This document shows, in pieces, positions 8,371 to 16,140 of a stretch of 31,713 nt of DNA (position 1 is its first letter; every line of letters begins with the position of its first letter). The stretch is from Chloroflexi bacterium UBA4730 (GTDB taxonomy: Bacteria > Chloroflexota > Limnocylindria > P2-11E): assembly GCA_002404155.1 (NCBI GenBank), contig DHJC01000084.1, positions 1 to 31,713 of the forward strand. The letters are read 5' to 3'. The translations under genes were made by a program, and so were the position numbers. The notes beneath the pieces are model-generated. The model saw only the letters and a list, made by a program, of their open reading frames with translations. It was not told the origin of the DNA and ran no database searches.

Positions 8371-8387
8371 TTCTCCATAATGCGCTT
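8371..8387. promoter_or_regulatory. Symmetric bidirectional -10 element between divergent starts
   Basis: The 17 bases between ATG 8370 (minus) and GTG 8388 (plus) hold CATAATG at 8376-8382. Read on the plus strand, CATAAT ends six bases before GTG 8388. Read on the minus strand, CATTAT ends six bases before ATG 8370. With a normal distance from -10 to transcript start, both mRNAs would begin at or next to the start codon (leaderless). The -35 of each would lie inside the other gene. This is inferred from spacing only. Confidence 0.5.
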
Positions 8388-8822
8388 GTGCTCTTCTATT
8401 ACGTCTGCACCACGGGCGAAGGCCTGCACCGCAAGGCGTACCCGCAGGGGGCGCAATCGAAGGACGCCGACGTCTACAAGTGGGTCACGATGTTCTCCGC
8501 CTCCCCGGCGGTGTGTCAGCGCCAACACGAGGGCGTCCATGCCTGGCGGCCGGACGAGGGCGGCGACGAGGAGCGCATCGTGCGCGGGTTCGCCGTTCTG
8601 CAATGGGACCGCGAGGGCTTCGAATCCGATCGCCCGAAGCCCGCGGTCGGCGACAAGTTCGACTCGCGCTGGGGTCCTTCGCTCGTCCTCGAGCGAAATG
8701 ACGATCCGACGACCGGCACGTACCTGCTGATCAAGGTGTTCCCGCACGGCTACCACGGGAAACACGAGGAGATCGGCAGCAAGCGTACGGACGTCGACTC
8801 GAAAAGGCTCGTTCCCGCCTAG
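8388..8822 (+). CDS. Hypothetical protein, 144 residues
   Basis: From GTG 8388 this encodes 144 residues with normal composition for the window and no membrane segment. Visible landmarks are FYYVCTTGEGLHRKAY at the N-terminus, QRQHEGVHAWRPDE in the middle, FAVLQWDREGF, and GTYLLIKVFPHGYHGKH near the end. It is rich in His, Trp and Tyr. I recognise no family. GTG 8388 is preferred over an upstream in-frame extension into the hydrolase gene because it sits six bases after the -10-like CATAAT. It converges on the next gene across a hairpin. Confidence 0.6.
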   Translation: MLFYYVCTTGEGLHRKAYPQGAQSKDADVYKWVTMFSASPAVCQRQHEGVHAWRPDEGGDEERIVRGFAVLQWDREGFESDRPKPAVGDKFDSRWGPSLVLERNDDPTTGTYLLIKVFPHGYHGKHEEIGSKRTDVDSKRLVPA

Positions 8823-8829
8823 TTATCAC

Positions 8830-8846
8830 CGCGGCCTGCAGCCGCG
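8830..8846. terminator. Hairpin between convergent genes
   Basis: A perfect 6-bp stem, CGCGGC (8830-8835) with GCCGCG (8841-8846), and a 5-base loop. It lies in the 37-base gap between convergent genes ending at 8822 and 8860. There is no clear T-tract on either side, so it is a weak terminator candidate that could serve both strands. Confidence 0.35.
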
Positions 8847-8859
8847 CTGCCCCAGGCGC

Positions 8860-9612
8860 CTACGGCGCCGCGGGCTCGCCGCGCGCGTGCTCCCGATGCG
8901 CGACGTGATGCATGTGCTCGTGGGCGTCCTCGGGTGTCCGTGGCGGATAGAACAACCCCGCGACGTGGAACTTCGTAGGCGACTGCGCGTAGGCGGACAC
9001 GAGGATGTGGACGTCGTACTTCTCGAACAGCGGGCGGCCCCAGGTCTCGCGGAACTTTGTCGCCCACTGCGACCCGTGCCGTTCGCGCGACGAGCGGGCC
9101 ATCTCGTGCAGCTCCCAATCGAGCACCGGCAGCTCGTGCGGGCCGATGCAGTCGTCGCTGTCGCACGTGAACCGAAGCCGCAACGGTAGCTGCAGGATGT
9201 CGGACTCATGGATGGCCGGACGGATGAAGCCCGCGGTCGCCGCGCCGTCGCGCGCGAGAGCCGCCAGCGACTCGAGCGAGCCGCGCAGGTGTGGCCGTAC
9301 GAACGGCCAGCGCAGGCGCCAACCGTCCTTTGGGTCGACGTAGGCGGTCGGGACGACCTCGCCGTTCACGTTGCGCGACTCGGGCCGCGGGTCGCGATCA
9401 GCCGGTGCCGTCCGGACGTGGATCCACGACCAGCGCAGGATCGGCGGGTCGGTATCCGTACCCTTCCACGGGAACGGGGAGAGACGCTCGAGCCGTCCGG
9501 TCTCGCGGTCGACCCCGATGACCGCCGGCCGCTCCACGGGGAACGCATCGGCGGCCACCGTTTTCGCCAGCACGAGCAGGTCGCGCTCGGCGGCCGAGTC
9601 TTCCATCGTCAC
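8860..9612 (-). CDS. Hypothetical protein with C-x4-C motif
   Basis: A 250-residue soluble protein. The central part reads RLRFTCDSDDCIGPHELPVLDWELHEM: a Cys-x4-Cys pair followed by a Pro-His and a conserved-looking DWE. Later, WATKFRETWGRPLFEKYDVHILVSAYAQSPTKFHVAGLFYPP looks like a compact beta-rich domain. The C-terminus is His-rich (DAHEHMHHVAHREHARGE), perhaps metal-binding. I do not recognise the family with confidence. A Met also occurs at the third codon (MTMED). It is followed after a nine-base gap by the DinB-like gene upstream on the same strand. Confidence 0.65.
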   Translation of the reverse strand: MTMEDSAAERDLLVLAKTVAADAFPVERPAVIGVDRETGRLERLSPFPWKGTDTDPPILRWSWIHVRTAPADRDPRPESRNVNGEVVPTAYVDPKDGWRLRWPFVRPHLRGSLESLAALARDGAATAGFIRPAIHESDILQLPLRLRFTCDSDDCIGPHELPVLDWELHEMARSSRERHGSQWATKFRETWGRPLFEKYDVHILVSAYAQSPTKFHVAGLFYPPRTPEDAHEHMHHVAHREHARGEPAAP

Positions 9613-9621
9613 CCATGCACG

Positions 9622-10143
9622 CTAACGGGCCCGCATCACGGCGGCTGCTTGATGGAGATGCACGGCTGCGTGCAGGCCGATGAACAGGATCCAGCCTCGC
9701 GCGCTGAGCGCGCCGAGCTCGTCGTGAGGGAACGTCGGTCCACCCGCGGCCAGCACGCGTGCTGTCGCCAGCCGCTCCTCGGCCGTGCGGATGCCGGCGA
9801 GCAGCGAGTCGCGCGTCGCCGCCGGATCGCCCGGCTCGCCGAAAGGCGCAGGCACGTCCGCCGGGACCCGACCGAGTGCGAGCGATCGCGCGATCGTGTG
9901 CGCGGCCTCGTCCACCAGCAGCGCGTGACCCGCGATCTCCGCGATCGACCACAGCTCCAGCCCTGCGAGCCGATGAAGTGCGGCTTCATCGAGCGCTGAG
10001 ACGCCGAGCCGCAGACCGGTCAGCGCATCGCGAACCGCGCCGGTGATCTCGTTCATCGAGTGCGCGTCGGCGATCGACTGCAGCGTCGCGCCCGCGCGCA
10101 CCTCGTCGAGGACGGTCGCGGCGGAGAATCCAGAAGGGGGCAC
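9622..10143 (-). CDS. DinB-like four-helix-bundle protein
   Basis: A 173-residue protein that looks like the DinB/YfiT metal-binding four-helix bundle family. It has LELWSIAEIAGHALLVDEAAH (the place of the usual 'Ws..eilgHl...e' motif) and, near the end, GWILFIGLHAAVHLHQAAAVM with two conserved His. These His residues normally form a metal site with the first helix His. Members are thiol- or stress-linked transferases or are of unknown role. The start is GTG 10143, six bases after a -10-like CATCCT on the minus strand; internal ATG codons are possible alternatives. Confidence 0.65.
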   Translation of the reverse strand: MPPSGFSAATVLDEVRAGATLQSIADAHSMNEITGAVRDALTGLRLGVSALDEAALHRLAGLELWSIAEIAGHALLVDEAAHTIARSLALGRVPADVPAPFGEPGDPAATRDSLLAGIRTAEERLATARVLAAGGPTFPHDELGALSARGWILFIGLHAAVHLHQAAAVMRAR

Positions 10144-10160
10144 GTCCCTAGGATGACAGC
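10144..10160. promoter_or_regulatory. Symmetric bidirectional -10 element between divergent starts
   Basis: The 17 bases between GTG 10143 (minus) and GTG 10161 (plus) contain TAGGATG at 10149-10155. TAGGAT on the plus strand ends six bases before GTG 10161, and CATCCT on the minus strand ends six bases before GTG 10143. The geometry is identical to that at 8371-8387. It implies two leaderless transcripts from one shared element. Confidence 0.5.
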
Positions 10161-10496
10161 GTGCTGACGGACAAGGAGCTGACCCTGGCCCGCGACCATC
10201 CCCGCGGCACCGAGCAGCGCACGCTCGCGCCGTACCGGGCCGCGCTCAATGATCTCGCCGCGTATGCCGTGCTCTCGATCGCCGACCGCGACGCGATCGT
10301 CCGCTGGGCCGCGATCCGCTGCGCGGTACGCGACCGGTACGGCGTGGACCGCGACGCGTCGAATCTCGCCGAGCCCCTGATCCCGGCCGCGACCCTCCGG
10401 GCGCACGTGCTGGCCGGTGAGTCGAAGGCCGCAGGCCACGGGGTAGCCGATGACGGGAGCGATCTGATCCCGCTGATCGCGCGGCTCCGGGGCTAG
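10161..10496 (+). CDS. Hypothetical protein, 111 residues
   Basis: A small soluble protein starting at GTG 10161, with no ribosome binding site but a TAGGAT -10-like hexamer six bases upstream. The sequence is helical (LAPYRAALNDLAAYAVLSIADRD, then VRWAAIRCAVRDRYGVD) with no motif I recognise. The divergent neighbour is the DinB-like gene. Its TAG stop lies in the palindrome CTAG at 10493-10496, which also supplies the stop of the convergent aminotransferase gene. Confidence 0.55.
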   Translation: MLTDKELTLARDHPRGTEQRTLAPYRAALNDLAAYAVLSIADRDAIVRWAAIRCAVRDRYGVDRDASNLAEPLIPAATLRAHVLAGESKAAGHGVADDGSDLIPLIARLRG

Positions 10497-11650
10497 GCCG
10501 GCACCTTCTCGCGCAGCGGGGCGAGCAACTCGAGCGTCGCGTCCATCTCGGCGTCCGTGTTGAAATGGTGCGGCGAAAGCCGCACCAGACCCGGACGGGA
10601 ATCCACGATGCAGCCCTTCGCGCGCAACGCGTCCACGACATGCGCCGGCTCGGGGTGGCGCAACGTCACGATTGGCGAGCGTCGTTCGGCGTCACGCACG
10701 CATCCGAGCTGCCAGCCCTGCGTGAGCGCGCCGTCGACGAGACGCTGCGAGAGCACCTTGTGGCGCTCGCGCACGGTGTCGACGCCGATCTCCTCGAGCA
10801 GTGCGATTCCCGCCCGCGCGGTGTACGCGGCGGGCACGGCAGGGGTGCCGTACTCGAACCGCCGTGCCGTCGGGGCGAGGTCGATGTGCTGGACGTCGAA
10901 GGTGAAGGGGTCGCGCATGGCCCACCAGCCGAGCGCCGTCGGCTTCGCGCCGGCGATGCGGTCGCGCCTGGCGTAGAGGAACGCCATCCCCGGTCCGCCC
11001 ATGAGCCACTTCAGCGTGCCGCCGACCAGGAAGTCGACGCCGGAGGCGTGAACGTCGAACGGAATCGCGCCGATGGACTGGTATCCATCGACGACGAGCG
11101 CGGCGCCCTTGCGATGACAGATCTCCGCTAACCGCCGCACATCCTGGATGTATCCGCTCGTGTAGTACACGTGGCCGGTGCAGACGAGCGCCGTGCGGTC
11201 GTCGACCGCGCGCTCGAAGAGCTCCAGCGGGACGGTCGCGCCGTCGGGGCTATGGACGAACTCGACCTCGACCCCGGCCTTGGCGAGCGCGAGCCAGGTG
11301 TGGCCGTCGGTCGGGAAGTCGATGTCGGCGACGACGACCTTGTTCCGCGTCGTGTAGTCGAACGACGACGCGATCGTGACGAGCGCCGCGGACACGGCCG
11401 GCTCCAGCGCGACCTCGTCGAGATCGGCTCCGAGGACGCGGGCGAAGTCCGCGCGCAGGTCGTCGAGCGCGCCGACCCAGTGCTGGGACCACGCCCGGCC
11501 ACCCAGCTCGATCCACGTGCGCGCGTATTCCTCGAGCGCCGCGGCACCGCGCTTCGGCAACGGTGTGAGCGAGCAGCTGTTGAGATAGATGTACTTCTCG
11601 GTGATCGGGAACTCCGCGCGCCACGCGCGGACGTCACCAGCCGACGGCAT
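10493..11650 (-). CDS. Class V aminotransferase family protein (PLP)
   Basis: A 385-residue fold-type I PLP enzyme of the class V (NifS/kynureninase-like) group. It begins with FPITEKYIYLNSCSLTPLP, has the PLP-phosphate region near EPAVSAALVTIASSF, the PLP-pyridine Asp in VVDGYQSIGAIPFDV and the Schiff-base Lys in FLVGGTLKWLMGGPGMAFLY. The C-terminal domain ends with VRLSPHHFNTDAEMD. Members include cysteine desulfurases, kynureninases and isopenicillin-epimerase-like proteins; the exact reaction cannot be read off. There is no mobile-loop Cys typical of desulfurases. It starts inside the end of the GGT gene (17-base overlap), suggesting co-translation. Confidence 0.88.
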   Translation of the reverse strand: MPSAGDVRAWRAEFPITEKYIYLNSCSLTPLPKRGAAALEEYARTWIELGGRAWSQHWVGALDDLRADFARVLGADLDEVALEPAVSAALVTIASSFDYTTRNKVVVADIDFPTDGHTWLALAKAGVEVEFVHSPDGATVPLELFERAVDDRTALVCTGHVYYTSGYIQDVRRLAEICHRKGAALVVDGYQSIGAIPFDVHASGVDFLVGGTLKWLMGGPGMAFLYARRDRIAGAKPTALGWWAMRDPFTFDVQHIDLAPTARRFEYGTPAVPAAYTARAGIALLEEIGVDTVRERHKVLSQRLVDGALTQGWQLGCVRDAERRSPIVTLRHPEPAHVVDALRAKGCIVDSRPGLVRLSPHHFNTDAEMDATLELLAPLREKVPA

Positions 11651-13388
11651 AGCTCTCCCGGCGCGGATCCGCGCCGCCCTCGAGGGCGCCGTTATCGAGC
11701 CGCCGCACGGCGCACACGCCCGCGCTCGCCGGCGTGAAGTCGGGCATGTCGCGGATGATGTGGCCGAGGCGCTCGAGGCCGTCGCGGACGTCGCGGCGCA
11801 CGCGACCCTCGACCTGGAGCACGCCCGGCTCGTACGCGTGCGGGAAGAACGACCAGGGGAAGCTTCGCGAGATGACGCGCGGCGCCTCGATCGCGGCCTG
11901 GGTGTTCATTCCGAAGTCCACGATGTTGCACACGACCTGGACCATCGCCTGCGACTGCGCGTCCTCGCCGGGGCAGCCGAAGGGCATGAGCGCCGCGCCA
12001 TCCTTCATGAGCAGCGCGGGGTTCGGCGTGAGCCGCGGACGCTTGCGCGGTGCGATCGCCGACGGATGTCCGGGCGTGGTCCACAGCTGCGCGCCCCGGG
12101 TCGACACGATCATGCCGAGACCCGGGATGAGCGGCGCGCCGAGCCCTGGATCCGACGGCGTCGCGGAAAAGGCGTTCCCTTCGCTGTCCATTGCGCAGAC
12201 GTACGACGTGTCCGGGGCGCCGACCCCTGCGGCGACCCGCGGCACGTACCCCGCGCGACCGGTACGGCCCTCGAACGCCCAGGGGTCGCCAGGCGCGGGG
12301 AGCTCGGGCCACGCGCGGTCATCGCGGATCAGCTTGCGCCGCTCGTCGGCGTACGCCTTCTCGAGCATGCCGCGGATCGGCACGTCGACCTGATCGGGAT
12401 CGCCGAAGAAGCCTTCGCGGTCCGCGCACGCAAGCTTCATCGCCTCGGTGTATCGGTGCAGGAACGGCAGCGAGCCCGGGCCGAGCGAGGCGATGTCGTA
12501 CCCCTCGAGGAGATTCAGGGTCATCGGCACGAGCGGACCCTGCGACCACGGTCCGCATGCGTACACGTCGATGCCGCGGTACGTCGTATGGACCGGCGGC
12601 TCGATCGAGACGCGGTAGGTGGCGAGATCCTCCGCCGAAAGCGCGCCGCCCTCCTTCTTCATATGGGCCACGATCTCCCGGGCGATGTCTCCGGTGTAGA
12701 TGGCGTCACGCGCGGCCATGATCGCAGTGGCCCGACCGCGCGAGGCGTGCGCGGCTTCGATGCCGACCAGACGACGGAACAGGTCTCCCAGCTCCCGCTG
12801 CACGAGGAGCTCGCCGACCTCGGGTGGCCGGCCGTTCGGGAGGAACACCGCGGCGCTGGCCGGCCACTGCCGGATCCGGTCCTGCAGCATCGTGATGGCG
12901 CGCGCCAGCCGCGGGTAGACCGGGAATCCGTCGCAGAGCTCGATCGCGGGCGCCAGCACGTCGGCGAGGGTGAGCCGGCCGTGCCGCGCGAGGGCGGTGA
13001 GCCACGCGTCGCACGCCGCCGGCGTGACCGAGCGCGGCGTGCCGATGGGCATGTCGTCCCCATATTTGGCGCGATACCCATCGAGATCGAGCGACGCGGG
13101 CCACCGGCCCAGCCCGTCGATGCTCTCCGGTCCGGCCATCCCCGGCCGGTACACGATGATCGGCGCGACACCACCGAAGTCGGTCAGGTGACGTTCGATC
13201 ACGTTCAGGGCGATGCCTGCCGCGACGCCGGCGTCGATCGCGCTGCCGCCGCGCGGGAACATCCGGAGGCCGGCGAGCGACGCGAGGTAGTGGCAGGAGC
13301 TCACCATGTGCTTCGCTCCGAGGACCGCAGGGCGGCCTTCGGTGACGCCGATGGGCGGCGCGGTGTTCTCCACCGCGATCTCGCGCAT
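11634..13388 (-). CDS. Gamma-glutamyltranspeptidase family protein
   Basis: A 584-residue Ntn-hydrolase of the GGT family. It has HMVSSCHYLASLAGLRMFPRGGSAIDAGVAAGIALNV-type N-terminal sequence, GGVAPIIVY, the EAMKLACADREGFFGDP block and the C-terminal IAPRKRPRLTPNPALLMKDG ... PGEDAQSQAMVQVVCNIVDFGM block. Autocleavage would be before Thr394 (APD-TSYVCAMDSEGNAFS). The usual sequence there is H-T-T-H, so the residue after the Thr pair is changed, as in divergent GGT-like acylases. No clear signal peptide is seen, so it may be cytoplasmic and act on something other than glutathione. ATG 13388 lies eight bases after a TATCGT -10-like hexamer. Confidence 0.88.
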   Translation of the reverse strand: MREIAVENTAPPIGVTEGRPAVLGAKHMVSSCHYLASLAGLRMFPRGGSAIDAGVAAGIALNVIERHLTDFGGVAPIIVYRPGMAGPESIDGLGRWPASLDLDGYRAKYGDDMPIGTPRSVTPAACDAWLTALARHGRLTLADVLAPAIELCDGFPVYPRLARAITMLQDRIRQWPASAAVFLPNGRPPEVGELLVQRELGDLFRRLVGIEAAHASRGRATAIMAARDAIYTGDIAREIVAHMKKEGGALSAEDLATYRVSIEPPVHTTYRGIDVYACGPWSQGPLVPMTLNLLEGYDIASLGPGSLPFLHRYTEAMKLACADREGFFGDPDQVDVPIRGMLEKAYADERRKLIRDDRAWPELPAPGDPWAFEGRTGRAGYVPRVAAGVGAPDTSYVCAMDSEGNAFSATPSDPGLGAPLIPGLGMIVSTRGAQLWTTPGHPSAIAPRKRPRLTPNPALLMKDGAALMPFGCPGEDAQSQAMVQVVCNIVDFGMNTQAAIEAPRVISRSFPWSFFPHAYEPGVLQVEGRVRRDVRDGLERLGHIIRDMPDFTPASAGVCAVRRLDNGALEGGADPRRESYAVGW

Positions 13389-13432
13389 TCATCGCCACGA
13401 TAGCGCGCTGCGCCGGGCTAGGCTGGGCCCGC
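13389..13432. promoter_or_regulatory. Divergent promoter region, GGT-like / MBL-fold genes
   Basis: The 44 bases between ATG 13388 (minus) and ATG 13433 (plus) contain one -10-like hexamer for each direction: TATCGT on the minus strand (13402-13397), eight bases before ATG 13388, and TAGGCT on the plus strand (13419-13424), eight bases before ATG 13433. Both spacings suggest very short or absent 5' leaders. No Shine-Dalgarno sequence is visible for either gene. Confidence 0.4.
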
Positions 13433-14050
13433 ATGCGCCTGTTTGCCCATCGGGTCGACCCGTTCGATAACGGTATGTACGTCATCGCCGATGATCGCGG
13501 CGATGCGATCCTCATCGATCCCTCGCGTGGCGAGCGCGAGGCGATGGCGACGATCCGCGACCACGAGCTCACGCTCGTCGAGATCCTGAACACCCACGGG
13601 CATCAGGACCACGTGTTCGACAACGCGCGAGTCAAAGAGGAAACGCGCGCCCGGCTCGCGATCCACTCCGCCGACGCCTACCGGCTCGATCCGGCGACGC
13701 GGCCCACAGCGATGCTCGAGCCGCCCAAGAGCGTCGCGGACGATCTCATCGCCGAGGGCCCGCTCGCATACTTGCGTGACGTGAAGATCCAGGCCCTCCA
13801 TACCCCAGGACACACCGAAGGATCGGTGTGCTTCTACCTGCCGACGAACGCCCTGCTCTTCAGCGGCGACGTTCTGTTCGCGGGCAACGTCGGTCGCATC
13901 GATCTGCCCGGCGGCGATGCGAGGCAGATGGAATCGAGCCTCGCCCGCGTCGCCACCCTGCCGCCGGAGACCCGGGTGTTCCCTGGGCACGGGCCAGCCA
14001 CGACGGTCGGCGACGAGCTGCGCTGGCTGAAGGGGTTCCGCTTCAGCTAG
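13433..14050 (+). CDS. Metallo-beta-lactamase-fold hydrolase (glyoxalase II-like)
   Basis: A 205-residue MBL-fold protein. The dinuclear metal motif THGHQDH is at about residue 54, followed by the third His in HTPGHTEGSVCFY, the bridging Asp in LLFSGDVLFAGNVGRIDLPGGD and the final His in RVFPGHGPATTVGDE. This pattern matches glyoxalase II / YcbL-type thioesterases; substrate is probably an acyl-thiol (S-lactoyl-type), but the low-molecular-weight thiol of this organism is unknown. It is divergent from the GGT-like gene. Confidence 0.9.
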   Translation: MRLFAHRVDPFDNGMYVIADDRGDAILIDPSRGEREAMATIRDHELTLVEILNTHGHQDHVFDNARVKEETRARLAIHSADAYRLDPATRPTAMLEPPKSVADDLIAEGPLAYLRDVKIQALHTPGHTEGSVCFYLPTNALLFSGDVLFAGNVGRIDLPGGDARQMESSLARVATLPPETRVFPGHGPATTVGDELRWLKGFRFS

Positions 14051-14056
14051 CCCGGG

Positions 14057-14532
14057 TCACTCCGCGTCGGCACGCACTGCCCGCAGCACGCGCATGAAGA
14101 TCGCGGCTGGCCACAGCAAGCTGAGCACGAGCCCGAGCTCGTAGACGCCGGCTGACGCCAGGGCGACGTTCGCCGCGAGGAGCAGGCCCAACGACCCGCT
14201 GATGAGCCACGCGACGTACAGCCCGCGTTCGCCTGGCCAGAGCCGGCGCCACCCGGGCGTGAGCATCACGAGATCGACGAGCACGATGGCGGCGAAGAGC
14301 GCCGAGGCGATGGGGATGGCGGCCGCCCGTCACCGATGATCCCGAAGAGGGGCACCGGCGAACGCGCCAGGAAGACCGAGGCGAGCGACCGGTTCACGAT
14401 GCGCCGCAACCGCCACAGATCCGTCACGGTCCAGGGCTGGCTCGGCTGGCGGAATGAGGCGAGCAGTCCGGCGAAGCCGGCGAGGCGCAGCGAGATGCCG
14501 GCCATGGTGAGGAAGAACGGCTGGCCGGTCAT
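14057..14532 (-). pseudogene. Membrane protein gene split by a single-base frameshift
   Basis: Two minus-strand frames join to make one plausible membrane protein of about 158 residues. The first (from ATG 14532) reads GISLRLAGFAGLLASFR ... SPVPLFGIIGDGR, then turns into Pro/Ser-rich nonsense. From about 14322 the adjacent frame continues with AAIPIASALFAAIVLVDLVMLTPGWRRLW and two further hydrophobic segments, ending AIFMRVLRAVRADAE. The switch is in the GC-rich run around 14318-14328, where one base appears missing. It starts three bases after the fabI stop and converges on the MBL gene. It may be a real pseudogene or a sequencing error. Confidence 0.65.
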
Positions 14533-14535
14533 GGC

Positions 14536-15324
14536 CTAGTCGGCGACGCCAAGGACGTTGAAGCCGTTGTCGGCGAAGATCGTCGCGCCTGTCACGCACC
14601 GCGACATCTCGCTCGCGAGGAACACCGCGACGTTGCCGACCTCGTCCTGGCTGATGTTCCGGCGCAGCGGGGCCTTCTCCTCCATGAGGTCGCGCGCGGA
14701 GCTGATGCCCTTCACCGCGCTACCGGCGAGGGTCCTCAGCGGACCGGCCGAGATCGTGTTCACCCGGATGTTCTGTGGTCCGAGGTCCGCGGCCAGGTAG
14801 CGGGTCGCGGACTCGAGCACCGCTTTCGCCATGGCCATCGAGTTGTAGCTCGGGACCACGCGGTCGACGGCGTTGTACGTCAGCGACATGACCGACCCGC
14901 CGCCGGCCTTGGCGAAGAGCGGCAGGGCGGCGCGCGTCAGGGCGATCAGGGAGAAGGCGCTCACCTCGATCGCGAGCTTGAGCCCGTCCCGCGAGATCTC
15001 GTGGAACCTACCGCGCAGGTCCTCCACCGCAGCGAAGGCGATCGAGTGGACCAGGATGTCGGCCCGCCCCCACTGCTCGCCGAGCTTCGCGAAGAACGCG
15101 TCGATCTCCTCCTGCTTGGAGACGTCGCAGGGCATGACCGGCATCCGTTCGTGCCCGGGGAGGGTCACGACGAGCTTCTCGACGTTCTCGCGGAGCCGCT
15201 CGGTCGCGTAGTTGAAGGCCAGCTCCGCGCCCTCGCGCTGGAACGCCGTTGCGATCCCCCAGGCGATGCTCCGCTGGTTGCCGACGCCCATGACGACCGC
15301 TTTCTTCCCGTCGAGCAGACCCAC
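14536..15324 (-). CDS. fabI: Enoyl-[acyl-carrier-protein] reductase FabI
   Basis: Reduces trans-2-enoyl-ACP with NAD(P)H in the last step of the fatty-acid elongation cycle. The 262-residue short-chain dehydrogenase-type protein has the FabI nucleotide-binding signature VMGVGNQRSIAWGIA, the DVSKQEEIDAFF segment, LVHSIAFA, and the catalytic Tyr150/Tyr160-x6-Lys167 arrangement (YNAVDRVVPSYNSMAMAKA) typical of FabI. PLRTLAGSAVKGI and the C-terminal GATIFADNGFNVLG also match. The start is GTG 15324 with a strong Shine-Dalgarno sequence (GGAGGTGA) just upstream. Confidence 0.96.
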   Translation of the reverse strand: MGLLDGKKAVVMGVGNQRSIAWGIATAFQREGAELAFNYATERLRENVEKLVVTLPGHERMPVMPCDVSKQEEIDAFFAKLGEQWGRADILVHSIAFAAVEDLRGRFHEISRDGLKLAIEVSAFSLIALTRAALPLFAKAGGGSVMSLTYNAVDRVVPSYNSMAMAKAVLESATRYLAADLGPQNIRVNTISAGPLRTLAGSAVKGISSARDLMEEKAPLRRNISQDEVGNVAVFLASEMSRCVTGATIFADNGFNVLGVAD

Positions 15325-15366
15325 GCGTCACCTCCTCGCCCTCCGGCGTTGGCTCATGATGGCGGC

Positions 15367-16140
15367 GTGCGGCTTCACGTGCACGAGTTCGGTCCCGGCG
15401 CGGGGCGTACCGTGGTCGCGCTCCACGGGGTGACCGGCTCCGGCCTGACCTTCCGCCGGCTGGCCCCGCGCCTGCCGAACTTCCGTTTCGTCGCCCCCGA
15501 TCTGCGGGGCCACGGAGCCTCGACGAAGGACCCGCCGTGGGATCTCTCGATGCACCTCCGGGACCTGCGCGAGACCCTCGACGCCGCGGGGATCGCGCGC
15601 GCGCCCTTCATCGGTTTCAGCTTCGGCGGCCGGTTGGCGCTCGAGGTCGTCGCGGCCGAGCGCTCGCGGGTGGAGAAGCTCGTGCTCCTGGATCCGGCGC
15701 TCCACGTTGCGACGGCGCGCGCGAACGAACGCGCGAACGCGATGCTCGCCGATACGTCATACGCGTCCGCGGCCGACGCGGTCGACGAACGCGTCGCGTC
15801 GGCCTTCGCCCCGTACGCGCCACGTGAGCACTGGGAAATGTGGGCCGAGCAGCTCGACCAGGGCGCCGACGGCCGCTGGCGGCTCCCGGCTTCGCGCGCC
15901 GCCGTCATCACCTTGTGGAGCGAGATGGCGACGCCGCCGCCACCGTTCGATCAGTGCCGGCTGCCGACCCTGCTCATCGTCGGTGCCGAATCCGACCTCG
16001 TGCCGCAACGGCTCATCGATCGCTACAAGTACGAGCTCGGCGACTTCCTCGAGGTGAAGACCGTGCGCGCGAAACACCAGGTGATCGGCGACGCCGCCGA
16101 CGAGGTCGCCGCCGCGATCGGAGCATTCCTAGCGCGGTAA
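15367..16140 (+). CDS. Alpha/beta-hydrolase
   Basis: A 257-residue alpha/beta-hydrolase: oxyanion segment VVALHGVTGSGLTFRRLAPRLP, DLRGHGAS, nucleophile Ser in IGFSFGGRLALEV, acid Asp in LIVGAESDLVPQ and His in RAKHQVIGDAADEV. Substrate is unknown. I choose GTG 15367, which lies six bases after the -10-like CATGAT (15355-15360), so it is probably leaderless; an in-frame TTG at 15349 is possible. It is divergent from fabI and its 3' end overlaps the Pcp-like gene by 12 bases. Confidence 0.85.
   Translation: MRLHVHEFGPGAGRTVVALHGVTGSGLTFRRLAPRLPNFRFVAPDLRGHGASTKDPPWDLSMHLRDLRETLDAAGIARAPFIGFSFGGRLALEVVAAERSRVEKLVLLDPALHVATARANERANAMLADTSYASAADAVDERVASAFAPYAPREHWEMWAEQLDQGADGRWRLPASRAAVITLWSEMATPPPPFDQCRLPTLLIVGAESDLVPQRLIDRYKYELGDFLEVKTVRAKHQVIGDAADEVAAAIGAFLAR

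Noticed and set aside
8380..8730. ATG-initiated frame in the divergent region
   Set aside because: Arg/Ser/Pro-rich shadow of the GTG 8388 gene; its ATG also overlaps the inferred -10.
11589..13403. 604-residue plus-strand open frame opposite the GGT-like gene
   Set aside because: Antisense shadow of a well-supported gene.
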